DNA of 64,000 bases from Ceratotherium simum simum (Eukaryota > Chordata > Mammalia > Perissodactyla > Rhinocerotidae), in NCBI RefSeq assembly GCF_000283155.1, contig NW_004454262.1, positions 3,218,785 through 3,282,784 of the forward strand, in the 5' to 3' direction. Shown here in pieces: positions 10,666 to 21,808 of this stretch. The stretch's first letter is position 1. Each line of letters begins with the position of its first letter. The notes beneath the pieces were generated by a model that saw only the letters and a list, made by a program, of their open reading frames with translations, did no database searches and had not been told where the DNA came from. Made by a program: the position numbers and the translations under genes.

Positions 10666-13600
10666 CTCTGACCCCACTCAGAGGCCTTCTCTATGGCTCT
10701 GGCCTGACAGAGTCTGGGCGTGGCATCCTCTGCACGCTGCTGTCTTTTCTCGACCCTTCACCATTATTATCTACTAGGTTTCACTACACAGAAAGTGTGC
10801 TCTACCACCCGGGTAAGACTGATGGGCTAGACAGGAGCCATGAGGAGGGGTCCTGGGCAGGCACTCCATCCTTGCTCTTTGCCCTCCCCCAGCACCACCA
10901 TTTATGGCAAATGGCAAACATCTGGGTGTTGGCGGACTGGGATGGCCAGTGTAGTCTGGAGTTGGGGGGTAGTTTTTCTCTGAGCAAAGCTAACTAGCCC
11001 CTGTGGGAGGTAAATTTGTTGCCTTGTATTAGCCTCATCTCTAGATCAACAGGAATCAATTGAGTTTACCAGCACGGAGTGGGGGGTGGGGGTGGGGCTG
11101 GTCTTTAATCTGGAAGGGTTTCCTTGGTCTACCCCAGTCCCAGGGCCTGTGCTGCCACCAGATTTAGCAGTGCAGTGCTGGGCAGGTTTATGACGTGGGT
11201 TGCAATTTTATGTAAATCCGTTCCGATTTCTTTCTCATCCCCAGCTGCCTTTATTGTTTGTCTCCTTACCAGGTCCTTCAGACCAGGAACTAAATCTGTG
11301 TGTGTGATTGTGCAGCTTGCTTTTTGTCAGATCACGGACAGTAACCAGAGTTGACAAGAAAGCTGTGGTCTCTTACCCCCATGCATCGAGCAGTGTCCTT
11401 CATAAACTTTTACTCTGAAGCTCAGAGAAGTGGGTGCCAGCCCCACTGAGCCCAGTGTCTTCCCTGAGGTCCCAAACATTCAGTACACTGAGAAGCTGAA
11501 TTCCTCCTTCCTTCCCCCTCTCATGCATTTCCCACTCTTGTCTTTTTCCTGGTTCTACTTTTAGAGATGATAAGATAGGAATTCTGGGAAATTTAAACAG
11601 GGTGATGGTCTATTGGACAAAGGAAGGGAAATCATTATCTCTTTGTGCAATTTGTTGATTGCTGGAGATGAGCTGCCTGGATTTCTTTATATTAGTGTTC
11701 TTATCCATAAAGTCAGATGGCAAAATGTATTAGCATGGTTTTGCTTCATGAGTCCCAAGACTACAAAAGTCTCCCCATCCAAAGAAGGGGCCCACCTGTG
11801 GACAAATATTAGTTTTACTCTGATTGCAACATGTGGGACTTGCCTTCACGTGTTGGGAACATTCATTAGATGGTGTCCATAAGATATTTTGAATAAAAAA
11901 ACTGATGCTATATTTTTTTTGATCCCAAAGTTTCTGTCTTAAATTCTTGAGGTTTTTTTTCCCACTGTTGGAACAGTTCCTTTGCCTTAAGGGATATATG
12001 CTTTTCCGGTTGAGGAGGGGAAACAAGAGGTGAATGTGTAAGTGGAAGCTTCCCTGGAATGTCACTTTACCCAATGTGCCTCAGAGGTTGACATGCCACC
12101 TTGGGATAGGTCAATCTGGCTTTCTGTCATCCGTTCTCCTGGCTTTGGGGAGATTGGGTTAATCTTAAGGATGAGTCTGAGGCCACCTTGATGGGGACCT
12201 CAGATGAAGCCCTCAAATCCCCCGCAAGGTGGATCCAGCACCTTTAATGATATCTAGGGCAAGCTCAATCTCTGCACTGAGGAGGAAGAGGTACCTTTTA
12301 TAGAAGTTTGCACCAGATTAAGTCAGCCCAATACGTTAAGTACAGGGTCAGAAAACAATAACAATGACTGCCAGGGTCCACGCTGAATCTCACTCTTGCT
12401 AGAAGAGCCAGAAGATGAACCAAATAGGGATTAACTAGCCTGGAGATTTAGAATAAACTGGCATTGACAATTGGCAGTGACTCATAAAGCTAAAGATGAT
12501 GTTTCCCAAATCAAATCTGGAATGCATGGACTGAAAAGTAAAAAGATTTTTATGGGAGCTGGTTGCATGGTCACTGGGCCCATACTGAACTGAGTGCTCA
12601 GGATGGGTCAGGACAGATGTTTTGTTTTATTTTTAAAATTTAGCTCCTTCCAACTGTTAGCCTGAGCATCAGTGTAAGGGGTTGCTACATGGGTGGAACA
12701 GTCACCATCCATCAACATCATCCTCCTACAGCCTCTGCTTGTGGGATTGTTATAGGAGAAATATGCATCTTTAAAGAAGCTGCCAAGTATGAATTAACTG
12801 CCTCATGTAAACATCCATTTGCTTTTTAGCGCCATTCTTACAGCAAATAATAGGCATATTTACCAAATATTTCTAAGAAATAAGAAACCATTTGGAAACG
12901 TGCAATGCAATTTGGGACTTACTTGCAATATTGTCACTTCACTGGGTTGTGGAAACTGGTGTGAATTGTGACCATGTGCCATAAGCTATCACCAGCATCC
13001 TTATGTTCTCTATAGTTTTGGTTTTTGTGGTATTAACTATCAGTCTTTTGCTGTCTAAGAATCAAGCTTACAGGCCAAGGGTTTAAAAAAAAAGTATCCT
13101 GGAAAACAAAACAAACCAAACCCAGCAAACAATAAAAAATTCCAAATCTACCTATTTGTAAACAATACTGTGTTAATCTTAAACTAAATTGGGACATTTG
13201 TCAAGTCATTTATTTGACTCTTCTAGACTTTCTAAAAGCCCTGATTATAGAAACTACGTCTCCCTCTGATGACTGTGGAGACTGAACAAGGTCTACCCAG
13301 GGCAGGCTGTGTAGGTGCTATGAATAGGTACTGTGCAGATGTTCTAACAAGTGTGAATATTTGGTAATTCTGAGCCCAGATTTGGTGTTTTTTGCACGTG
13401 AAGTTTCCATTGTGTTCCTTTGCCTGGAATGGGGAAGATTTTTGGATGATCCACCCACTCCAGTTCATCTGGTACAATGGCAGGTTGCCCAAGGCCTAGG
13501 TGAGAGTTTTTGACTATGACGTGGGAGGATTCATTGACCAAGGTTTTGAGTACAGGTTCAAATCCAGTTTGACCTGGTTCAAATTTATGGCCTTGGCCTA

Positions 13601-13784
13601 TTGGAGGGATCTGTTGATCTATTAGACATCCAACTCAATTCAAGGATTATTTACTCTAGCAATTCCTGTTCTATCTCAACCTCTAAAACGGAGATAACCA
13701 GATACTGTATTGCCAGAGTCTCTATTCATATGTTGATCACAGCATTTATTTCCCTTTATCGTAACTTGTCTCTTTATTACCAGT

Positions 13785-13875
13785 TCTCCTAGGGCAGGGA
13801 CCACATCTCGCTTATTTTTGCTTTCTTAATTTCTATTCTTGTGCCATATATGTGGTGTTCAATAAGTGTTTTTTC
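13785..13875 (+). mobile_element. L2 3'-end fragment
   Basis: 'cctagggcagggaccacatct' and 'tgtggtgttcaataagtgtt' match the characteristic end of L2 in order and spacing, with divergence expected of a very old copy. Confidence 0.6.
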
Positions 13876-15625
13876 TTACTAAGTTGACAGCCTCTGACTA
13901 AAACACCCTTTCCCCCACTGTAATTTAAGTTGCGTAACAACTACATCTGAAGTATGGGGTTGCATCTCCCCACTTTAGCCTATCTGAAGATTTGGTGAAG
14001 TTTAATCTCAGACAAAAATAATTTTAAGTGCATATATTTCATGCTTGAATATAAATTCCAAAACATGCAAGATGCCTAGTTTTTCTCTTCATATTGGCTC
14101 AGAGAAAAGCTTATTGTAAGGCATGGGTCCAGGCTTTAAAAAATTTATTTGAAGAATAATTAGGTGATTTGATATATTTTTATTATTCAGATTTCACTGG
14201 ATAAAACTTATGTGTAAGCATCCTGTCTTTTAACACAGCTGTGGTATATAGAATATGTGCGACCCACTGAATCAGACTACTTGGGTTATCATCCTGGCTT
14301 TGTCACCCAGTAGATTTGTCACACACGGTGTCACAGTCTCTCAACTAAGACTGAATCTGGTCACTCTGATATAAGATGGTCAAGATGGGTTCTACTTTTC
14401 AGGATCCATTTAATGTTAGCTTCAATATCTGAAAATGAGGATTTATATTATTTTGTTGCGAGTAGTATAATGAGTAAAATATTGAAAGTGCTTTGAAAAT
14501 CCTACTTTACCCTACTTTCGAAAGCTCAGACAGAAGTTTGTTGGGGTAATCAGCATCAGACAATGCTCCGTGTCTTATTCATTCTATAGTTGGGCTTTGT
14601 GACAGAAGGGAATTAACTAAACAACGTGTTCAAAATCTATAGCAACTCTAAGCCCAGCAATAGGCTTGTGTAAAGTCTGACTCACAGTGGTACTGTTAGA
14701 TCTTCTTTTATCTGCCAGAGAAGTCTCCTCCTTCATGCTCTCATTTAAGTTTGGAGCTTCCTGCTTCAAGGGCATGTGGTAAAGTAGTCTGTCTCCCCCA
14801 ATTCTTTATATTTCATATCAAGGATATGTAATATGGGTCACTCATTATATACTGAGAACTTAGATGTCCCATTAGCCACTGTACAACTGAAATTCCATCT
14901 GGCCCATTAAGTAGCTCTGTTACTGATTTCTGAAAAAGGCAAAACCTTCCCTGCCCAGCTTGAGACAAGTGAGCAGAGAGAACCCCATCCCATCCGTTCA
15001 TCTGTCTGTCCGTTCATCCACTTATTCACCTCTCTATGTACCCAACATGTATTGAGAGTTTACCTTGTGTAAAATACTGTATTCGTGGGGTGGGTTGTAC
15101 TTTTATTTCATATTTAAATTATTCTTTCTCTATAAGATGTTTGATCTCAGTTCCTTTTCTTTCAAGACCAAAGCTTAACAGCTTATCCTAAATTTATGAC
15201 CTTGCTGCTATATAGAAACAGAGTATTTTGCAGCAACTTATGCAGAATATTGAATTGGAACAAAGTTTGAAACTTTTCCCACAATAACTCTATGAGAGGT
15301 TCTTTTATTGGGGAAAATTTGGCGACCATTAAATTAATTTTAATCCATGATTTTATTCAAGTAAAACTAGAGTTTCTGGCCCAAATGAGAGGGGTTGTGT
15401 ATCTAAAAATCTGAAATAATAGGTTGACGGCAAACTCCATGTATATCCTGAAACTCTGTTTGGTGTTGACCCAAATTCAAGATCAAGAGCATCCAGGCTA
15501 GTCGACCAGAGTACTTGGGCATTTTAAGATCTTCCCATAATCCTTCATTCTCTCTCCTTTCCACAAGTATCTTTCTTGCCTGAATTATCCGTATATCTGA
15601 ATATATACGTATACTTACACATGTA

Positions 15626-15835
15626 TAGTCATGCGCTACATCACAACGTTTTGGTCAATGATGGACTGCTTATACGACAGTGGCCCCATAAGATTAGTAC
15701 CATACAGCCTAGGTGTGTAGTAGGCTAGACCATCTAGGTTTGTGTAAGTACACTCTGTGATGTTCGTACAGTGACAAAATTGCCTAATGACGCATTTCTC
15801 AGAATGTATCCCCGTCGTTAAGCGACACGTGACTG
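15626..15835. mobile_element. Tigger-type (pogo/Tc1-mariner) non-autonomous DNA transposon
   Basis: The left end tagtcatgcgctacatcac and the right end gtcgttaagcgacacgtgactg are degenerate terminal inverted repeats, flanked by TA dinucleotides (15624-15625 and 15836-15837) as expected for this superfamily. The interior phrases 'ggtgtgtagtaggcta' and 'cacgcatttctcagaa'-like sequence match a known internally deleted Tigger relative. I will not name the exact subfamily. It is about 210 bp and has no transposase ORF. Confidence 0.8.
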
Positions 15836-16770
15836 TACATATGTACATAGATATATATTCTTCTAAGGGGGGGTTGCTCATGGAGAGGGGGACATGCAGC
15901 CTTCCATTTTGCTTTGTGCTACCATACTTGCCCCACGGTATGTAAGGATCCCTACTGTTCCTGTTATAACAGGTCATTCGTGACACTCGACCAAACATAG
16001 ATACTCACGTGTGTCCTTGTTTTATGCCACAGATGCCTATGCACTGCTTTAGCCCTTTAAACCCATAACTACTGGATTTTTGGTCCCTGGAGGATTACAA
16101 TTTATGTACATGTTCTGTGATTTTATATATAAGGAAAAATTACAATAAAGGTGAATAACTAACATTAAATTAGACCATTGTCCCATTCATTTTAACATGT
16201 TTCTCTTTGTGTGTGATACATATTCTGTCTTCATCTAGGGCCAAATACCATTTCTAAATATTACATTTATATATATACGGCCTACTCAAGGAAGTGGACT
16301 TGCAGGCTTATTTTATTTTATGAACGGTTGTTCAGAGATTTCCCATCAGATTCCAGCCCATGTAGCTTCCCCCACATGCCACTGGAGGCAGTTCATTGTG
16401 CACACACACCCACCCGCCCACAGGCACGCTCTTTTTTATTTCCTCTGACACCTACAAATAGAACAGCAGGGGACTTCAAACACACAGAAAAGCAGCTTGA
16501 CCTGCCGGCGGAGCGCCTGTTGTTGGTCATTTCAGTTCTGAGCTACGCGGCTCATGCCCTGCAAGCTGATCAGTGTCTGCATTCTGAAGTGGCTGGACTG
16601 ACTCAGCACATCAGAAAGCACTTGAGATGGAAACCAGCCCCTCCATGCGCTCATCAAGGTGGGTGTGCTTTGGGGCCCTGCTTCCCGGAGGAACCGTCTG
16701 GCCCTGAGCATGGACTTCATCCCAGTATTGGCATAGCAGGGCCAGGAAATTCCTCTTCGAGGTTGAAAGA

Positions 16771-16825
16771 ATGAGAGAGAGAGAGAAAGGGAGGGTATGG
16801 GGGGGGGGGGGAGAGAGGAGGGAAG
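16771..16825. repeat. GA repeat and 13-base G run next to an exon
   Basis: (GA)n is followed by 13 consecutive G (16799-16811) and more GA. In the POU6F2 transcript this is a C/CU-rich tract 61-115 nt downstream of the donor of the Ser-run exon. Confidence 0.85.
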
Positions 16826-16885
16826 GCATTGCAAATAGGCAACAGGAAGGCCACCTGATTTAACCGAGCCAGAAGGGATACTTAC

Positions 16886-17054
16886 TGCTGACTAACTGGC
16901 CCACGCTCAAAGCTGAAGAAGAGGAGGATGAGGAGGAAGAAGAGGAAGCCTGCCGGACGGGACTTTGAGACATGGATGCTTGGCTGTGAGCCAGGTGCAG
17001 AAGGCTGCTTTGGGAGGCTGCTTGACCCACTGACGTCTGGGAGGGTTGGTGGAG
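16886..17054 (-). CDS. POU6F2: POU6F2 exon, Ser-run linker (56 codons + 1 nt)
   Basis: The acceptor is CCCATGTAG (AG at 17056-17055) and the donor is a consensus GTAAGT from 16885. The exon starts Leu-His-Gln-Pro-Ser-Gln and ends Gln-Leu-Val-Ser plus one base (A) that completes Asn with the next exon. Residues 37-47 are eleven serines, encoded by mixed TCC, TCT and TCA, so it is not a pure trinucleotide run and is unlikely to be very unstable. His and Gln recur upstream of the run (Ser-Leu-Leu-His-Leu-Ala-His). It is a flexible, phosphorylatable linker between the activation region and the POU-specific domain. The exon is easy to miss because no long ORF covers it on the minus strand. Confidence 0.93.
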
Positions 17055-17671
17055 CTACATGGGGGGATGTAAAAAATACACGAATGAAAAATTAGGGGAA
17101 AATGCCGGGGAACAGAAGTTTCATCTGGGGTTGAATCATTTTATTTCCAAGAATATACACTTCTCAGGAAGACTGTACACTCTACCCAACAGGCAGGATT
17201 TTTTTGGTATAAAATATGTTGCTGCTTGCTTGACAGGCATTTGATTAGTAATTCTAAATATATTATTAATTCCCTACTTGGCTTGCAGGAGTACCCAATT
17301 TTCTACATTTCTCGACCATGGCTTGTGGCTGGATTCTTTCTGCCTGTTTATACTATTACGTCGCACTTGACAGGCTTCTCAAGTATGTATAGATAAAATA
17401 GAAAGCTTCCAATCAACTCGGAATGCAAAACTCAGTCTTAAACGTGCAGCAGTGCCCAACCATTTTGTCTTATGTAACTAGTATTTTTAGGGAAGTTCCA
17501 ATTTAGGCTGAGTGATTAGGGACTTTGTGCTCTCCCAGATCAAAGGGTCTGGGTAGATTACTGTGCAGTTGAGAGAAATGCTCTGATATCCTATAGAAAA
17601 TTGAAAGAGAAGTTGGGGCAGTCAGGAAAAAAGTATCGAGGGATATTTGTAGCTCTCAGTTGTCACTTTCT

Positions 17672-17885
17672 TACTCTGCGTTTTAAGGACTTTCATGCCT
17701 TTCCTCATTTAATGCTCCTGTCAGCCTGTGAAGTGGGTGTTCTTTTGACCCCTCTTTTGAGAACACAGAGGCCAAGGCACGGAGAGTTTAAAGGACTTTG
17801 TAGGCCCCTCCGGTAGTTGTGGAGGAGCCAGTCTCCGCACACGTGAAGCGTAACCTTGGGGCTCTAGCTCTTAGTCACAAGGCCG
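17672..17885 (-). mobile_element. MIR-like SINE relic
   Basis: 'cctcatttaatgctcctgtc', 'aacacagaggccaaggca' and 'cttagtcacaaggccgc' follow in the order of an inverted MIR, but the copy is strongly diverged. Confidence 0.5.
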
Positions 17886-18398
17886 CAAGGAAGAATTAAC
17901 TTAATTTTTTAAAATTTAGTGTGCCTTTATGTCCATTTATTCATGAGTCCTTTACAGGTTATCAAAGGATTGTTGTTCTGAGAGGTGAGAGGAGCTCAGC
18001 TGAGGAGAGGAAGGAGAGAGGAGAGGGAAATGATTGCAGGTGCCAGGTCCCCTTGGAGGCCACGGGAGGGATCTCTCTCGATCTGTGTGCTGCCCCCTCA
18101 GAAAGCCGACACAAAGGGCAGCCCCAGACCCTGAATAGATGCACAATTAGCCTCAGCCATGGCCACCTTTGTTGATGGGATATAGCACTTTTGGTTTACA
18201 AAGTGCCTCCATAGCCCTACTCACAGAGGTGTAGCAATGTTTTTATAAAAGGAAGTCAGCCTGGAAGTAGAATCAGGTCAGGCCTTGAACTTTGGTGGCA
18301 GAGCCAACTACAAAACAGGCACCAATATTTGACCACTTTCTCAGTCTCTGAGAGCCAGCCAGGGATGTTTCAACTTCACATTTGTCACTGCTTTCCCA

Positions 18399-18430
18399 AT
18401 GTGTGTGTGTGCGCGCGCACGTGCGTGTGT
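18399..18430. repeat. Alternating purine-pyrimidine tract (GT/GC)n
   Basis: Thirty-two consecutive bases alternate purine and pyrimidine (atgtgtgtgtgtgcgcgc and on), with a GC core. This is a classic Z-DNA-prone composition. It abuts the 3' end of an L1. Confidence 0.85.
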
Positions 18431-19150
18431 TCATTTTTTCATTCAACTTTATTGAGATATAATTTACACATAATAAAATACACCCATTTCAAGCATATAG
18501 TTTGATGAGTTTTGTCAAATGTATACATCTGTGAAATCACCATCATAATCAAGATATAGAACCTTCTCATTGTTCCACGAAGTTCCCCCATCCCCTTTGC
18601 AATCAATTTTCCCCCCAACGCCTGGACCCAGACAACAACTGTTCTGCTTTCTGTCACAACGGACTTGTTTGGCATGATTCTAGAAATGGAATCATACAGT
18701 ATGTACTCTTTTTTTATCTGTTTTTTTTTTTTGCTCAGATACTGTTTTGAGATTCATCCATTTTGTTGCATGTATCAGTAGCTCATTCCTTTTTATTGTT
18801 GAACAGTATATACAGTATATATCTATAGTGTATATATCTATATTTATGCCACAGATGGTTTATCCATACATCTGTTGATGGACATTTGGGTTATTTCCAG
18901 TTTGGGGCTATTATGAATAAAGTTGTTATAAATGTTTATATACAAGTCTTTGTGTATACCTGTGTTTTCATTTTTTTTATGTAAATACCTAGGAGTGGAA
19001 TTGTGGAATTACTGCATCATACTATAAATGCATGTTTAACTTTTTAAGAAACTACCAAGTGGTAGTAGCATTATATTCCCACCAGCAATGTACGAGAATT
19101 CCAGCTGTTCCACATCCTTACCAACACTTGGGATTGTCAGTCTTTTTAAT
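18431..19150 (-). mobile_element. LINE-1 3' end (old L1M type), minus strand
   Basis: Read on the minus strand it carries the L1 ORF2 end and 3' UTR. In order these are 'ccactcctaggtatttac', 'acccaaatgtccatcaacag', 'aaaaaggaatgagctactg', 'tgtatgattccattt' and a terminal 'ctcaataaagttgaatga'. All frames are broken by stops and indels, so it is a dead fragment. A small duplicated TATA-rich patch (about 18807-18842) has expanded inside it. Confidence 0.88.
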
Positions 19151-20592
19151 TCCCTAAAGGGTTAACCACCGATTAACATTTTACCTTCAAACAACTGTTA
19201 GTAAAGTGCTACTTTGGAAATGTGCTTAAGGAGCTGTTTCCTCTTCTGGTCCCTTATGGTAATGCATTTGCTCCCCAGACCCACATGATATCTCTACGTG
19301 GCAGATGTACCTAGCATGATCATGAGAAGTAAATGATGGGCCCAAGACCGTGTGGTCTGGTCAACATTAGAATCCAGGCTCCCACCCCACAGTTCAGGGG
19401 TCTTTCCAGGATGCCATGCTGCCCCCCTTCAGAACTGCTTGCAGCTACATTTCAAGTGAGCATCCTTATTGTTACTCAACTGTGCTAAGTGGAGGCTGGA
19501 TTGTGAACCAAAGATAGTATAACTGACAAGGAGCACAAATTAATATGCATCAAGCATATGCCTAAAGTAATTAGCCAATCTGCTGAACACATAATCAACA
19601 ATTGAATCCAGTAAGTTTTCTTCTGTAGGGACACATATTAAAGATTAAATCTATTTTTAATTTGCTTAATAAAATGTGATGGATATTTGCATGTCAGTCT
19701 ACCCCCTTGAACTTATTGAGTTGTCCTTCTAAATATTGTTACTTGACAAAAGCTTTTCACAGTTTTGAGTTACTGAGTCATGAGATAGTCTTCAGTTTTA
19801 CCATTCCATCAATATTTTATTGGCCCTGGGTGTGGTAAATACCATCAAGAAACTGGGTAAGAGAATAACCAATTTAAATTTTTCTTCTTCAGACACAACT
19901 CAGTAAAGATAAAAATTACTAGGCTGCAGTCTCACTTAGGAGTCACTAAAGCAAGCTAGGGCTTATGCATTAAACTCTGCAGGAGAAGAAATCCAAGAGG
20001 AAAATAAAATAGTTCTTTTAAGAGCTTGTTCTATGTCTACATGATCAGAGAGAGATGAATCTAAGATACCTAAGAATCTCAGAAAGATACATTTCTTCCA
20101 AAGTAAATAAGCATTTTTTTTTTTTTAGGACATTGGGGTCTTGCTTACCCACCAGAGTTCAACCAGACAGTTCAGAAAAACCAATAAAAATTCTGAAAGG
20201 TTTTAACTTGTTAAGAATCAAGATTATATAAGCAGTAACACCCTGATGGAGCCCATATATCTCATTCCAATTGCCTGTGTAGACATGTGTCTGTTAACTC
20301 CAGAATCCCTTATAAGCCCAGATATACAGGCTTATTGTTCATATCAAAATCATTGCAGAGATTGGCCTCTCTTTCATAACTTCTTCCATCAGAAAAAGAG
20401 GACATTAGAGGTACCACTTCTGTTGCCTCCCATCCCTAAAACTGCAATTCTTTGAGGTAAACTGTAAGAATAGCCCTATCTTTGCTACTCTTAGTTTAAT
20501 GACTTTGGTGCATTAATCTTTAGAAATTTTATGCCTAACTATTTATACATATATATAACAAATATGAAAAGCTACTTCATGAAACATTACAT

Positions 20593-20857
20593 TAGGGTGG
20601 GCCCTAATGTAATATGACTGGTGTCCTTATAAGAAGAGGAAATTAGGACCCGGACAAGAACAGAGGAAAGACTGTGTGAGGACACAAAGAGAAGACAGCC
20701 CTCTGCAAGCCAAGGAGAGAGGCCTCAGAAGAAACCAACGCTGCCGACACTTTGATCTCAGACTTCTAGCCTCCAGAACCGTGAGACAATAAATGTCGGT
20801 TGTTTAAACCACTTGGTCTGTGGTACTTTGTTATGGCAGCCCTAGCAGATTAATACA
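20593..20857 (+). mobile_element. MLT1-type MaLR LTR, 5'-truncated
   Basis: It contains the typical 3' half of MLT1 LTRs: 'gtccttataagaagagga', 'gccaaggagagaggcctcag', 'cttctagcctccagaac', 'tgagacaataaatg', 'tttgttatggcagcccta', and an end in taataca. There is no internal retroviral sequence, and it is non-coding. Confidence 0.85.
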
Positions 20858-21631
20858 GGCTGAGAGCATGGAGAGTCAACAAAAAAGGAGAGAGGGAAAG
20901 GGTAGCTCCTGTTAGCCTGCAGCTTTGCATTATCCAGAGAAGGAGGGAACGATGTCCATGCCAAACAGGGAATGAGAAACAGGGAAGAACAGGATTGAGA
21001 GTCTGAAAAGGCAGCTTCCTGCTGCCTCTTATAGGCTGGCTTCCCCAGGTAGTTTGTGTTGGTTGACACTGCCAGGGGTGTTTATTATATTCAACAAAAA
21101 TAGACTCAAGTACAAGCACACTTTAAAGGCTTTCTTGATTTTCTGTGCCACTACTCCCCACGTATCTTCCATGTGCAACACAGTATATCCTTAATAATGT
21201 TTTAGTTTCTGGAATAAAACATCTTCTAATTAAATTCATGATTGATATAAAAATAAGTGAGGGTGACAAGTGTCTTGGCAAATGGAATAAAACGCAGAAC
21301 ATGCTAGACAAGTTGGAAAAGTGAATGCATATATACAGTAAAATTCAAATGGGATTAAATCTAGAGAAATTCATTTGAGGAGGAAAAAACTCTCCAAATA
21401 TGCAAATACTAAATGGAAGAGATCTGGCCTTTTACAAATATGTCGGGGAGCCATAATGACCAGGCTAAATTCCCATGTGGTGCAATGGAGAAGGTGAACA
21501 TAACTCTGAGAGGTCGAGCAGAAGCAGGAGCATGCAGGAGGACACCGTGACTCTCTCTCCCTCCTTCCCGGTACTGGCTGGCATTTTTCTATGTACTGTG
21601 TGCCTTATAATAGCCTGAAGAGAAATTAAAT

Positions 21632-21808
21632 CAGTGGTTCTCAAGATTTAGCATCTGTCAGAATCACTTGTGGGGCCGTTAAAACAGATTCCTGGGCCCC
21701 ACCCCCAGAGTTTCTGATGCAGTAGGTTCAGAGGGGGCTCAAGAAATTGTGTTTCTGACAAGTTTTTTCCAGGTGATGCTGATGCTGCTGGTTGCGGGAC
21801 CATACAAG
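21632..21808. mobile_element. MER5A DNA transposon, nearly complete
   Basis: It starts cagtggttctcaagattta and shows 'cagaatcacttgtggggc', 'ttcctgggccccacccccag' and 'tttctgatgcagtaggttc'. It ends in a degenerate inverted copy of the start (ctgctggttgcgggacc). At about 175 bp it is the expected length for this hAT-Charlie relic. Confidence 0.85.

Larger units (their letters stand above)
7844..16885 (-). other. POU6F2 intron between Ser-run and POU-specific exons (9.0 kb)
   Basis: Mostly unique, moderately AT-rich sequence. Recognisable content is an L2-like relic around 9130-9270, a MER5A fragment at 10567-10665, an L2 3' end at about 13785-13870, a Tigger-type element at 15626-15835, and a GA/poly-G tract at 16771-16825 close to the exon at 16886. 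The 193-codon ORF at 9319-9900 is not supported as a gene. I see nothing nameable in 7844-9100, 10700-13780 or 13900-15600. Confidence 0.75.

Noticed and set aside
15626..15998. ORF across the Tigger element as a possible transposase
   Set aside because: The element is an internally deleted derivative of about 210 bp with no transposase motifs.
18439..18675. Minus-strand ORF in the L1 region
   Set aside because: It lies in the L1 3' UTR, not in ORF2, and is not a functional reading frame.
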